DNA from: Chryseobacterium sp.
GTDB taxonomy: Bacteria; Bacteroidota; Bacteroidia; Flavobacteriales; Weeksellaceae
Assembly: GCF_019236175.1 (NCBI RefSeq)
Contig: NZ_JAFAJM010000006.1
Span: forward strand, 124,001 to 188,000
DNA: 64,000 nt
Direction of reading: 5' to 3'
This document shows positions 1-7,907 of the stretch, piece after piece. The position numbers and the translations under genes were made by a program. Below the pieces are notes generated by a model. It was not told the DNA's origin. It made no database searches and saw only the letters and a list, made by a program, of their open reading frames with translations. The number at the start of each line of letters is the position of its first letter. The first letter of the stretch is position 1.

Positions 1-1122
1 AATGAGACAGGCGCCTGTAATTCCCCAACGTGGAATAATATAAAAAGAAGAAATAAGGGTAAAAATCAATCCAATAATAGATTTTACATTTAAAATTTTC
101 AGTTTATTGATCCCGGCAAAATAATATCCGATAATATTACTGACTGCAATAGCCAGGATTCCGGGTGATAAAAATAAAATAATCTGTTTTGTCTGATGAA
201 AATCTTTCCCGAAAATCAAGGTATATAATGATGCGGGAACCAGTAAAATCCCGGCAATAAAGACTAATGTAATCCAGAAGCTCATCTTTAGTGAAATCTT
301 AGTTTTTTCAATAACAATATCAGATTCTTTATTATTAACCACATCGGAATATAGTATGATTGACAAACTTCGGCTTACCGTCCATATCGCTTCAGAAAAA
401 GCAACTCCTATTGAAAATATTCCGACGCTTACTATGCCTTTAAAATATTCAAGAAAATAAAACGACATTCTGTTATTCAAAAACTGCAGAAAAGCACTTA
501 GCTGTGTTTTCCACCCATATTCAAATAAGCTGTACTGAACCTTCAGGGAAAATGAAATCTCTGAAAAGCGGCAATTTCTCAGCAACTGAAAGGCACTTAT
601 TATAAACAGAATGGTGAAACATCCTATCTGAGCAATAAAATAAGCCTCCACAGAAGTCATTTTAATCACATAAATAATAACGGCAAGGAATACGATATGG
701 ACTGCCTGCTGTAAAATCGTATACAGATTAAACATTTTGATTTTCTGCTGTCCGACAAATAAATTGACATGGGCTGCCAAAAGAGATGATACTATAGATA
801 AGGCCATTAAATAACCCGAGTATTCTGAATTGTGACGGGTAAGACCAAAGATAACAGGAACCGAAATCCCTACTAGTAACGACCAGAGATAGGCATATCC
901 CAGGATTTGTTCTGTTTTATATTTAGGAGCAAAATAGGTTACACTGCTCCCCACAAAGATATTACTGAAAAAAGAAATAATCGTTAAATCTGCAATTACA
1001 ATTGAAATGACTCCTTTTCCTTCACTTCCCCACATATTGGTGGAATAAATAACGAGTCCGAAGTTTAATATCAATATTAAAAAACGGGAAATAAAAGTTT
1101 TAAAAAAAGTATTTTGCTTCAT
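1..1122 (-). CDS. polysaccharide flippase (Wzx/MATE-like), 3' end cut by window edge
   Basis: The frame is open for 374 codons from ATG 1122 to the window edge with no stop. The product is strongly hydrophobic with many membrane segments: it starts MKQNTFFKTFISRFLILILN and the last visible residues read GITGACLI, a signature common in O-antigen/teichoic-acid exporters of the MOP superfamily. Such proteins flip lipid-linked oligosaccharides across the inner membrane. Its start overlaps the stop of the upstream glycosyltransferase by 4 bases (ATGA), so the two are translationally coupled parts of a surface-glycan locus that continues beyond the window. The C-terminus is not visible. Confidence 0.85.
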   Translation of the reverse strand, partial: MKQNTFFKTFISRFLILILNFGLVIYSTNMWGSEGKGVISIVIADLTIISFFSNIFVGSSVTYFAPKYKTEQILGYAYLWSLLVGISVPVIFGLTRHNSEYSGYLMALSIVSSLLAAHVNLFVGQQKIKMFNLYTILQQAVHIVFLAVIIYVIKMTSVEAYFIAQIGCFTILFIISAFQLLRNCRFSEISFSLKVQYSLFEYGWKTQLSAFLQFLNNRMSFYFLEYFKGIVSVGIFSIGVAFSEAIWTVSRSLSIILYSDVVNNKESDIVIEKTKISLKMSFWITLVFIAGILLVPASLYTLIFGKDFHQTKQIILFLSPGILAIAVSNIIGYYFAGINKLKILNVKSIIGLIFTLISSFYIIPRWGITGACLI

Positions 1123-2255
1123 TTTTTTAAGGCTTGTCCAACGAAATCTATGAATGATTTCCTGATGCTCTTCCAGTTATATTTCTTTTCGTATTCTTCC
1201 CGTGCATGATGGGCATGAGCATCATATAATTCAGGAGTTTCTACATATCTCAGAATGATGTCTGCAATATTTTCCGCATCTTCAGGATTGACTAAAAATC
1301 CAAATTTTGCAACATCCACATACTTTCTTGTCGCTTTAAGATTTGTATAAATAACAGGCTTCCCCGAAGCGGCGTAGTAAAATATTTTAATAGGAAGACA
1401 ATGATCATTTTCAAAATTAAGATCCCTAAGATCAAAACAGAGGTCTGCTTCTGCATACGACCGGGTAAATGTTTCAAAAGATGCTGTTTTACCTATTTTT
1501 ATATTCTTCCAGGCAAACTTATTCAGCAACCCCGAAAAGTAGAGCTCATCCTGCTTACTTCTGGTACCGCCTACAAGAAGGATCTCGATGTCTAAATCCG
1601 GTTTTCTTTTACGTACTTCATCAATGGCATTAAAAAAATTTTCAATTCCTTTTTCTTTAGACATTTGACCTGTATAGCACAAGGTTATTTTACCCGGAGT
1701 CAGCCGTTTAATATGAGGATACATATACCGGTCATCCGGAAAATAAGGTAATATGAGGTTCTTTTTAAAAGGGAAGAAATACACCAGAGGAAATTTCTTT
1801 GTAGACTCCCCAAAAATAAAATGGGTACTTATAAATCCTGCATATAACTGAATCAGGAAAAATTTAACTGCATGAAGAAATTTTAGAAGCCACGAGGAAT
1901 AAATACTCACCATTCTCATGGAAGGATACCATTCTGTGATATCATAAATACATTTGATACGGTATTTCCTGACAAAATCTTTTGAGCTTATTACCGCTAA
2001 TGGTTCGGAACAAATAATAATATCCGGCTGAAAAGAATGACACACCTCTTGAAATACTTTTCTTTTCTCTGCTATGCCTGCCGTTAAAATAGAATAAGCT
2101 TCAATTTCAATACCGTCAATAACACCTTTATAATCAGCATATAAACTACATATTTTAACCTCGTACCCTTCATCTCTGAGCGCTATGGCCTGGTGATAAA
2201 AAATCCGGTCATCGTTATAACTGTGTGAAGTTGTTAAAAAAAGTACTTTCGGCAT
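1119..2255 (-). CDS. glycosyltransferase family 4 protein
   Basis: 378 residues, the usual length of a two-domain GT-B enzyme. The N-terminal Rossmann half begins MPKVLFLTTSHSYNDDRIFY, typical of flavobacterial GT4 proteins. The C-terminal donor-binding half has YTGQMSKEKGIENF (about 194-207) and LPIKIFYYAASGKPVIYT (287-304), where GT4 enzymes bind the nucleotide sugar. It probably adds a sugar to a lipid-linked oligosaccharide on the cytoplasmic face of the membrane. It overlaps the flippase by 4 bases. A -7-like TATCTTTG lies on the minus strand at 2276-2283, 21 bases before the ATG, and the gene is separated from the upstream operon by a terminator. Sugar and acceptor cannot be told. Confidence 0.88.
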   Translation of the reverse strand: MPKVLFLTTSHSYNDDRIFYHQAIALRDEGYEVKICSLYADYKGVIDGIEIEAYSILTAGIAEKRKVFQEVCHSFQPDIIICSEPLAVISSKDFVRKYRIKCIYDITEWYPSMRMVSIYSSWLLKFLHAVKFFLIQLYAGFISTHFIFGESTKKFPLVYFFPFKKNLILPYFPDDRYMYPHIKRLTPGKITLCYTGQMSKEKGIENFFNAIDEVRKRKPDLDIEILLVGGTRSKQDELYFSGLLNKFAWKNIKIGKTASFETFTRSYAEADLCFDLRDLNFENDHCLPIKIFYYAASGKPVIYTNLKATRKYVDVAKFGFLVNPEDAENIADIILRYVETPELYDAHAHHAREEYEKKYNWKSIRKSFIDFVGQALKK

Positions 2256-2292
2256 TAGCTTTTACTCAATCTGTGCAAAGATACATTAAAAC

Positions 2293-2318
2293 AAAAAAGT
2301 GGAACTGAATTCCACTTT
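2293..2318 (-). terminator. intrinsic terminator after the 2348-7780 operon
   Basis: Perfect 9-bp stem AAAGTGGAA / TTCCACTTT (2296-2304 with 2310-2318) with a 5-base loop. On the minus strand it is followed by six T. It lies just past the stop of the 162-residue gene and before the glycosyltransferase. Confidence 0.85.
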
Positions 2319-2347
2319 ATGATTATTTACGGTATTATTCAAAATAC

Positions 2348-2836
2348 TTATTTGATAGATGCTGCCCAGCTTTTTTCTAATGGCAGAAGAAAGTGGCTCA
2401 AAAAATCCAGGTATGTATTTTTGGAAAAATCAAAAACCTGAATATCAGATGAAAGTTCTCCGTTTCTCAGCTGAGATTTAAAGTCCTGAAGTTTCAGTGT
2501 TTTGACTTCACCGTTTTCTACAAAACTTGCCTTCATTCTGTCGAAAAGTCCCAGCTGATACTCTTCATCAATTTCTCTCATTATTTTCCCTAAAGCATCA
2601 ATACTACATCCTGAAGCACTTTCTTTCTCTTCATCTACACAGATGATGATAAATTGATTTTTTTCAATTTTAAAAGAAGAAGAAAGTGGCTTTCCGTGAG
2701 CAGCCCATGTTGCAAGGAAATCAAACAGTTTTTCTGTAATTAATTTCGCTTCTTTTGTCTCAAAAGGCCTTGAAGCCGGATATATAATAACTCTGTAGTC
2801 GTTGGTTTCTACAATATTAGATTCTTCAATTTTCAT
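2348..2836 (-). CDS. conserved hypothetical protein, 162 aa
   Basis: Soluble protein without signal peptide or membrane segment. I recognise it only as a small conserved flavobacterial protein. It starts MKIEESNIVETNDYRVIIYP and holds a Cys-containing stretch ASGCSIDALGKIMREIDEE around the middle, reminiscent of small alpha/beta proteins, but no catalytic motif is evident. It is the last gene of the minus-strand run, 109 bases after the membrane protein and directly before a terminator, so it may be co-transcribed or have its own promoter. No function is proposed. Confidence 0.75.
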   Translation of the reverse strand: MKIEESNIVETNDYRVIIYPASRPFETKEAKLITEKLFDFLATWAAHGKPLSSSFKIEKNQFIIICVDEEKESASGCSIDALGKIMREIDEEYQLGLFDRMKASFVENGEVKTLKLQDFKSQLRNGELSSDIQVFDFSKNTYLDFLSHFLLPLEKSWAASIK

Positions 2837-2945
2837 ATCTAAAACATTTATTTTCTAAGGCTATACCCCTCCGTCTCCCATTTCTGTTTAAGGTCAGAAA
2901 AAGATTTACCGGAATTCTATATCCTGTTCATTTAAAGTATCAAAA

Positions 2946-4082
2946 TTAAGAAATATTCTTGAGTTTAAAGCCATTATATTTTGGGCTAAAAGTATAAAGC
3001 ACCATTATAAAAAGAGGAAAAACCAGCGGGAAGAAAAATCTTAATGCTCCGGATTGCGGAAAGAATACGAATTTAATGTAAACATTCAGCAGAAAAAAGA
3101 CAGAAATCATTCTGACCCAGGCATCTTTTGATCTCCAGAAAATGAATATTGTCATTAATACAACAGACAAGGTCACTTTCTTAAAGTAAATAATCTTCAC
3201 ATACAGAATTGGAAGATAGTCATGAAGAGTTACTTCAACAGGTTTTGCCGAAATAATGGGCCTTCTTTCTATAAATGAATCATAAAAAAGATCTTTCCAG
3301 CCCGGATAATGGTAGAATTTGATGATAAACAGATACAGAAGTAAAATAGCGATTCCCTGTGGAATAAGGAAAACATCTGTTTTCTTTTCTTTATAATACC
3401 TGAAGATAAAAATGGCAGCGAGATAGGTCAAAGTGAAAGTAACGTAATCCGGACGTATGAAAGTAATACTTAAAAGGATAAGAAACATAACCCACGAAGT
3501 CCATTGCCTGAAAAGCCCTATTATAAAAATGAGAAGAAACGGAAAAATAAACATATCCGGTGCCGGAACCCTTGCCATATAGGTCATGGGAGGAAAAAGC
3601 ATCACTGCGATTGTCACTAATGCCGTAAGCACATATTTTTCAGGAAAAAGGATTTTAAAGATATAAAACAAAAGCAGCCCAGAAAAAAAGTAGGAAATAA
3701 GACTCACCAGTAAAACAGACATTGGAGATGAAAAACCCAATTTGTAAAAAAAGGTAATCATATAAATATACCCTACTTTTATTTGAAAATAGGGTAATTG
3801 TTCTGTAAAAGCCTGGGTATTTTTTTCGAAATACTGCCTTGATAAGTTAAAAGGAGCTTCCCCTGTAAGATACTTATAATCTTCAGCTGAAGCTTCTTTT
3901 TGTATAGATGTAAAAGTAAGCTGACGAACTTTATCCGGGGAATCAGGGAATTCTGAGGTATATAGACATCCTATATATCCCGGCATATCCCAATCATATA
4001 CTCTATTGCTATAATTCCAGAAACTAAGGAATGTCAATATAGATATTACCACCAAAAAGGATAATCTCCATTGCATCTTCAT
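2946..4082 (-). CDS. multi-pass membrane protein of unknown function, 378 aa
   Basis: The N-terminal anchor is followed by a roughly 90-residue extracytoplasmic stretch (VYDWDMPGYIG... to about residue 100), then many hydrophobic segments and a basic C-terminus. The layout, a first helix, a soluble loop with a D-x-D-like region (YDWDMPG) and 8 or more further helices, recalls GT-C/ArnT-like or EpsG-like polytopic glycosyltransferases. No definite family motif is seen. It starts 14 bases after the stop of the CCG-domain protein, so it is probably in that operon. Alternative: an uncharacterised transporter. Confidence 0.72.
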   Translation of the reverse strand: MKMQWRLSFLVVISILTFLSFWNYSNRVYDWDMPGYIGCLYTSEFPDSPDKVRQLTFTSIQKEASAEDYKYLTGEAPFNLSRQYFEKNTQAFTEQLPYFQIKVGYIYMITFFYKLGFSSPMSVLLVSLISYFFSGLLLFYIFKILFPEKYVLTALVTIAVMLFPPMTYMARVPAPDMFIFPFLLIFIIGLFRQWTSWVMFLILLSITFIRPDYVTFTLTYLAAIFIFRYYKEKKTDVFLIPQGIAILLLYLFIIKFYHYPGWKDLFYDSFIERRPIISAKPVEVTLHDYLPILYVKIIYFKKVTLSVVLMTIFIFWRSKDAWVRMISVFFLLNVYIKFVFFPQSGALRFFFPLVFPLFIMVLYTFSPKYNGFKLKNIS

Positions 4083-4096
4083 AGGAATATGTCAGA

Positions 4097-4876
4097 TTAC
4101 AAGTCTTCTGCTTCAGCAAGAAGTTCTACGATATCTTTTACGGCAACTTCTGTATTTTTGTTAAAGTGTTTTACCCCGTCTGTCATCATGGTATTACAGA
4201 AAGGACACCCTGTAGCGATCACTTTAGGCTCGAAAGATAAGGCTTCCTCTGTTCTTTCGATATTGATGTCTTTATTTCCTTTTTCAGGCTCTTTAAACAT
4301 CTGTGCACCTCCTGCTCCACAGCAAAGACCATTGGTTCTGCAACGTTTCATTTCTACCAGCTCAGCATCCAGTTTTTCAAGTAAAATTCTCGGAGCTTCA
4401 TATTCATCGTTAGCTCTTCCCAGATAGCATGGATCATGGAATGTAATTTTCTTTCCTTTAAATGCTCCGCCTTCAATCTTTAATCGGCCCTCTTCCATTA
4501 ATGTTTTAAGGAACTGGGTATGATGTACCACGTCAAAATGTCCACCTAAACTTGGATATTCATTTTTAAGTGTATTGAAACAATGCGGGCATGCCGTCAC
4601 GATTTTCTTTACTTCATAAGCATTAAGGACTTCAATATTCGTAAGGGCCATCATCTGGAAAACAAATTCATTTCCGGCTCTTTTTGCAGGATCTCCGGTA
4701 CAGCTTTCTTCCTGTCCCAATACTGCAAATTCAACGCCTATTTTATTTAATATTTTGCAAAATGCTTTTGTAATTTTTTTAGCACGGTCATCAAAACTTC
4801 CCGCACATCCAACCCAAAATAAAACTTCCGGGGATCTTCCTTCGGCAGCATATTCTGCCATTGTTTTAATTTGCAT
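4097..4876 (-). CDS. CCG-domain (Fe-S)-binding protein, HdrB/HdrD-like
   Basis: 259 residues with two CCG cysteine modules as in heterodisulfide reductase HdrB/D, LutA and GlpC. The first is C24, C59 (reading SCTG, not the canonical CCG), C96-PH-C99. The second is C150 (HDPCYLGR), C185-C186-G187, C224-PF-C227 and is complete. The first site therefore lacks one of the paired cysteines, while the second looks competent to hold a non-cubane 4Fe-4S cluster. It probably passes electrons with the membrane 4Fe-4S protein encoded two genes upstream. Its start overlaps the secreted-protein gene by 11 bases, so it is cotranscribed. Partner and acceptor are unknown. Confidence 0.88.
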   Translation of the reverse strand: MQIKTMAEYAAEGRSPEVLFWVGCAGSFDDRAKKITKAFCKILNKIGVEFAVLGQEESCTGDPAKRAGNEFVFQMMALTNIEVLNAYEVKKIVTACPHCFNTLKNEYPSLGGHFDVVHHTQFLKTLMEEGRLKIEGGAFKGKKITFHDPCYLGRANDEYEAPRILLEKLDAELVEMKRCRTNGLCCGAGGAQMFKEPEKGNKDINIERTEEALSFEPKVIATGCPFCNTMMTDGVKHFNKNTEVAVKDIVELLAEAEDL

Positions 4877-5489
4877 TTTCTTTTCGTTTAATTAATAAGT
4901 TAGCATAGTATTCCTTTGCCTTTTTCATTACTTCTACAGGAACGATAGAAACATACAGGGGATTGGCCTCGTCATAATTCAGATACTTCCAGGCATTACC
5001 TGTTGTTTTATCTTTAAGGGCAAGGATCATACTTTCCTTACTCATTTCTAAAGAGGTATCATTTAAAAACCTGGCTTTCATACCTTGCGCTTCCAGAATT
5101 CCCAACATCATTTTCTTTTTGGCTTCATCAAACTTTTCCTTCAGAAAAATCATTTTCATTTTCATAGGATAAGTACTGAAAGCGTATTGGGTATTTTCTG
5201 TAGTGGTAAAAATATCAGAAACACTAAATGTATTTTTATCAGCATCCACCATTTCTACCTGAAACTCGTCATTACCTTCAAACAGTTTCCTGAAACCGTC
5301 CGTCATGGCTTTTCTGTCTACTTTCTCAAATATTGCAGGATGAGTCATATCCAACATTCCGTCGTAGTTTCTTTTTTGAAACATAGACATGAAAGCCTGA
5401 GAGTCTTCAAGAATTTTCTTCTGGTCCGCAGATTGTGCAAGCACCCAGCCGGAACATACGAATAGTAATAGTAATACTAGTTTTTTCAT
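4866..5489 (-). CDS. secreted protein of unknown function, 207 aa
   Basis: A clear Sec signal peptide (MKKLVLLLLFVCSGWVLAQ) is followed by a periplasmic alpha/beta protein of about 188 residues with no cysteine in the mature part. It resembles the small NTF2-like or DUF4019-like secreted proteins of flavobacteria, and is similar in character to the protein at 40483-41151, but I do not recognise a family. It sits between the two iron-sulfur genes, 3 bases after one and overlapping the other by 11 bases. That conserved-looking sandwich suggests a role tied to the same membrane redox module. Confidence 0.78.
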   Translation of the reverse strand: MKKLVLLLLFVCSGWVLAQSADQKKILEDSQAFMSMFQKRNYDGMLDMTHPAIFEKVDRKAMTDGFRKLFEGNDEFQVEMVDADKNTFSVSDIFTTTENTQYAFSTYPMKMKMIFLKEKFDEAKKKMMLGILEAQGMKARFLNDTSLEMSKESMILALKDKTTGNAWKYLNYDEANPLYVSIVPVEVMKKAKEYYANLLIKRKENAN

Positions 5490-5492
5490 GGT

Positions 5493-6821
5493 TTAATCAT
5501 TTGCCCAGTTCAAACGGTCTGCCTGATTATACTGCCAAGGAGCGGCATTGTTTTCCACGTTTGTCATCATCAGGTTCAGTTCCTGCGGAGCAGCAGACTG
5601 TTCCATCACCAGAAATCTTCTCATTTCGAAAATAATGGAGAGCGGATCCAAGAGTACAGGACAAGCTTCTGTACAGGCATTACATGTTGTACAAGCCCAA
5701 AGCTCTTCTTTTGTAATATAATCGTTAAGCAGTTTTTTGCCGTCATCTACAAATTTCCCGTTCTTATCAATATTCTTTCCTACTTCTTCAAGACGGTCTC
5801 TTGTTTTCATAAGAATAAGCCTTGGAGAAAGTTTTTTCCCTGTAATATTGGCCGGACAAACTGAAGTACAACGTCCGCATTCCGTACATGAATACGCATT
5901 GAGTAATTGTACCTGATTCAGATCAAAGATATCTTCTGCACCAAATTTAGAAGGAGCGGCATCTGCTTCCCCTTCAGCCGGAGCGGCATAAGGATCAGCA
6001 TTCGGATCCATCATCAGTTTAATCTCTTTCGTTACAGAATCAAGATTATTGAATTTTCCTTTTTTATCAAGATTAGCATACCACGTACTTGGGAACGCCA
6101 GAATAATATGTAAATGTTTTGAATAGTAAAGGTAGTTCATGAAGAAAAGAATTCCTACAAAGTGAAACCACCATGCTCCTTTTTCTGTAAAAAACAGGAA
6201 GCTACTACTAAAATTACTAAAGATCGGTCCTAAGACAATAGAACTGATTGGAAAACTTCCGTGTGCCGGTAAAAGTTCTCTTTGCTGTAGCACCCAATCA
6301 GCAGCATTCATTTTAAAGAATGCCATCATCAAAGCAAATTCGATGATAAGAATCCAGTTGGCATCATGCTTAGGCCATCCGAAAAGTTCTTTCATGGTTA
6401 ATCTTTTCACCCCATAAAAATTTCTTCGAATAAAAAACACCACTACTCCGATCACTACCAAAAGAGCTAATACCTCTAATGTTGCTGTAAAGAAGCTGTA
6501 AAAACTGTTCCCGAAAACGGAAGCCAGAAACCGGTGAGTGCCGAACAATCCGTCAACGATAATTTCAATAAGTTCTATATTAATAATAACAAAACCTACA
6601 TAAACAAAAATGTGCAGTATTCCGGCAACAGGACGTTTCACCATTTTGCTCTGTCCCATCGCTACTCTAGCCATGGTACTCCAGCGCTCAGATCTCCTGT
6701 CGTTTCTGTTAATTTCATGACCCAGTCTGATATTTCTATAGATCTTTAGCAGGCTTTTGGCAAAAAGGCCAAATCCAGCTACTAATAGAATCAGGAAAAT
6801 AATATTATCGATGTACTGCAT
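5493..6821 (-). CDS. membrane-anchored 4Fe-4S dicluster protein (HdrE/HdrC fusion-like)
   Basis: 442 residues. The N-terminal half has five or so membrane helices (about 5-22, 68-88, 108-131, 155-172, 218-235) with several His, like the cytochrome b/NarI-type part of HdrE or DsrM. The C-terminal half carries two classic 4Fe-4S motifs: CTECGRCTSVCP (C312, C315, C318, C322) and CTTCNACTEACP (C377, C380, C383, C387). Together with the CCG protein encoded downstream it makes a quinone-linked electron-transfer module as in Hdr/Dsr/Lut systems. It sits 8 bases after the MCE gene and 3 bases before the secreted protein. Physiological donor and acceptor are not shown by the sequence. Confidence 0.9.
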   Translation of the reverse strand: MQYIDNIIFLILLVAGFGLFAKSLLKIYRNIRLGHEINRNDRRSERWSTMARVAMGQSKMVKRPVAGILHIFVYVGFVIINIELIEIIVDGLFGTHRFLASVFGNSFYSFFTATLEVLALLVVIGVVVFFIRRNFYGVKRLTMKELFGWPKHDANWILIIEFALMMAFFKMNAADWVLQQRELLPAHGSFPISSIVLGPIFSNFSSSFLFFTEKGAWWFHFVGILFFMNYLYYSKHLHIILAFPSTWYANLDKKGKFNNLDSVTKEIKLMMDPNADPYAAPAEGEADAAPSKFGAEDIFDLNQVQLLNAYSCTECGRCTSVCPANITGKKLSPRLILMKTRDRLEEVGKNIDKNGKFVDDGKKLLNDYITKEELWACTTCNACTEACPVLLDPLSIIFEMRRFLVMEQSAAPQELNLMMTNVENNAAPWQYNQADRLNWAND

Positions 6822-6829
6822 AAGGTGTA

Positions 6830-7780
6830 TTAGTCTTTGTTATTTTTACCGAAAACCGAGAAATTGATATATCTCTTAGGGTTCGCTTTCATATCTTCGA
6901 TTAATGAATTCAGATTAGACGATGCCGAATTCAGATTATTATAAAGTTGTTCATCCTTCATCAGTTTACCTAAACTTCCTTCTCCCTTATCTATTCCGCC
7001 GATTACCTGATTCAGCTTTCCTACCGTAGCATCAAGATCGGCAATTGTAGCATTTAATTGTTTTGTATCAATACTTTGTGCCAGGTTTCCATATTTATCC
7101 AATGTCACTTTTCCACTCTGCATGGTAAGACTGGCATCATCCAATACCTTTTGCAGCTTCGGGTCATTGTGGCCTACTAAATTATTGACACTTCCTGCTG
7201 TAGTCTGTAATGCACCTACAGTTTTATTAAGGTTAGATAATAACGCTTTGATTTCTGCTCTATTCTGGGCATCAAACACCTGGTTGGCATTAGTCATTAA
7301 AGAGTCTACTCTATGCAACACCACCTGTAGCTGATCTTTTACAGGACCTACCTGAGAAGAAAGGCTTCCCAATGTTCCCAATTTGAAAGCTCCTTTTAAA
7401 GTGTCTCCGTCTTTTGCAGTAGCGCCTCCGTATTCAAGATTGACTCTCATTTCTTTTCCGGACATGAGTCCCGGTTCGAAAATTTCCAGAGTTGAATTTT
7501 TTGAAAACTCAAATTTGTTATCCACCGTAATTTTTACAACAAAACTAATTTTCCCGTCTTTACCGGTCTGAGGGATAATCTTATCTACCTGACCTACTTT
7601 AAGACCATTAATAGAGACTGCTGAAGACTGCGCAAGGCCTTCCACATTGTCATATTTTGCGTAAAATATATTGTCGGTAGTAAAAAGGCTTTTCCCTTTC
7701 ATAAATTGAAACAACACCACAAAGCCTACGATAGCCAGAAGTGTAATCACACCAGCTTTTAATTCTTTACTGAACTTCAC
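6830..7780 (-). CDS. MlaD/MCE family lipid-transport protein
   Basis: 316 residues: one N-terminal membrane anchor (about 10-27, VITLLAIVGFVVLFQFMKG), a single MCE domain (about 35-120, including the segment YAKYDNVEGLAQSSAVSING), then a long helical tail rich in polar repeats. This is the architecture of the periplasmic substrate-binding component of Mla-type phospholipid transporters. The matching permease and ATPase are not next to it; an MlaE/MlaF-like pair is encoded at 25029-26596. It is first in the 7780-to-2348 run. A minus-strand TATATTTG at 7803-7810 is a good -7 candidate 23 bases before the ATG. Confidence 0.9.
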   Translation of the reverse strand: MKFSKELKAGVITLLAIVGFVVLFQFMKGKSLFTTDNIFYAKYDNVEGLAQSSAVSINGLKVGQVDKIIPQTGKDGKISFVVKITVDNKFEFSKNSTLEIFEPGLMSGKEMRVNLEYGGATAKDGDTLKGAFKLGTLGSLSSQVGPVKDQLQVVLHRVDSLMTNANQVFDAQNRAEIKALLSNLNKTVGALQTTAGSVNNLVGHNDPKLQKVLDDASLTMQSGKVTLDKYGNLAQSIDTKQLNATIADLDATVGKLNQVIGGIDKGEGSLGKLMKDEQLYNNLNSASSNLNSLIEDMKANPKRYINFSVFGKNNKD

Positions 7781-7859
7781 TTGCTAATATTTTTCTAATA
7801 AGCAAATATAGTACATTTTAAATAAATCCCTTCCTTTATTGTTCTGCGTTAAATACAAA

Positions 7860-7887
7860 AAAAGCGACAAATAAATTTGTCGCTTTT
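7860..7887 (-). terminator. intrinsic terminator of the PpiD-like gene
   Basis: Perfect 12-bp stem AAAAGCGACAAA / TTTGTCGCTTTT with a 4-base loop, 20 bases beyond the stop at 7908. The minus-strand 3' side runs into T residues. Confidence 0.9.
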
Positions 7888-7907
7888 ATATTGATGAAAC
7901 TCATTTC

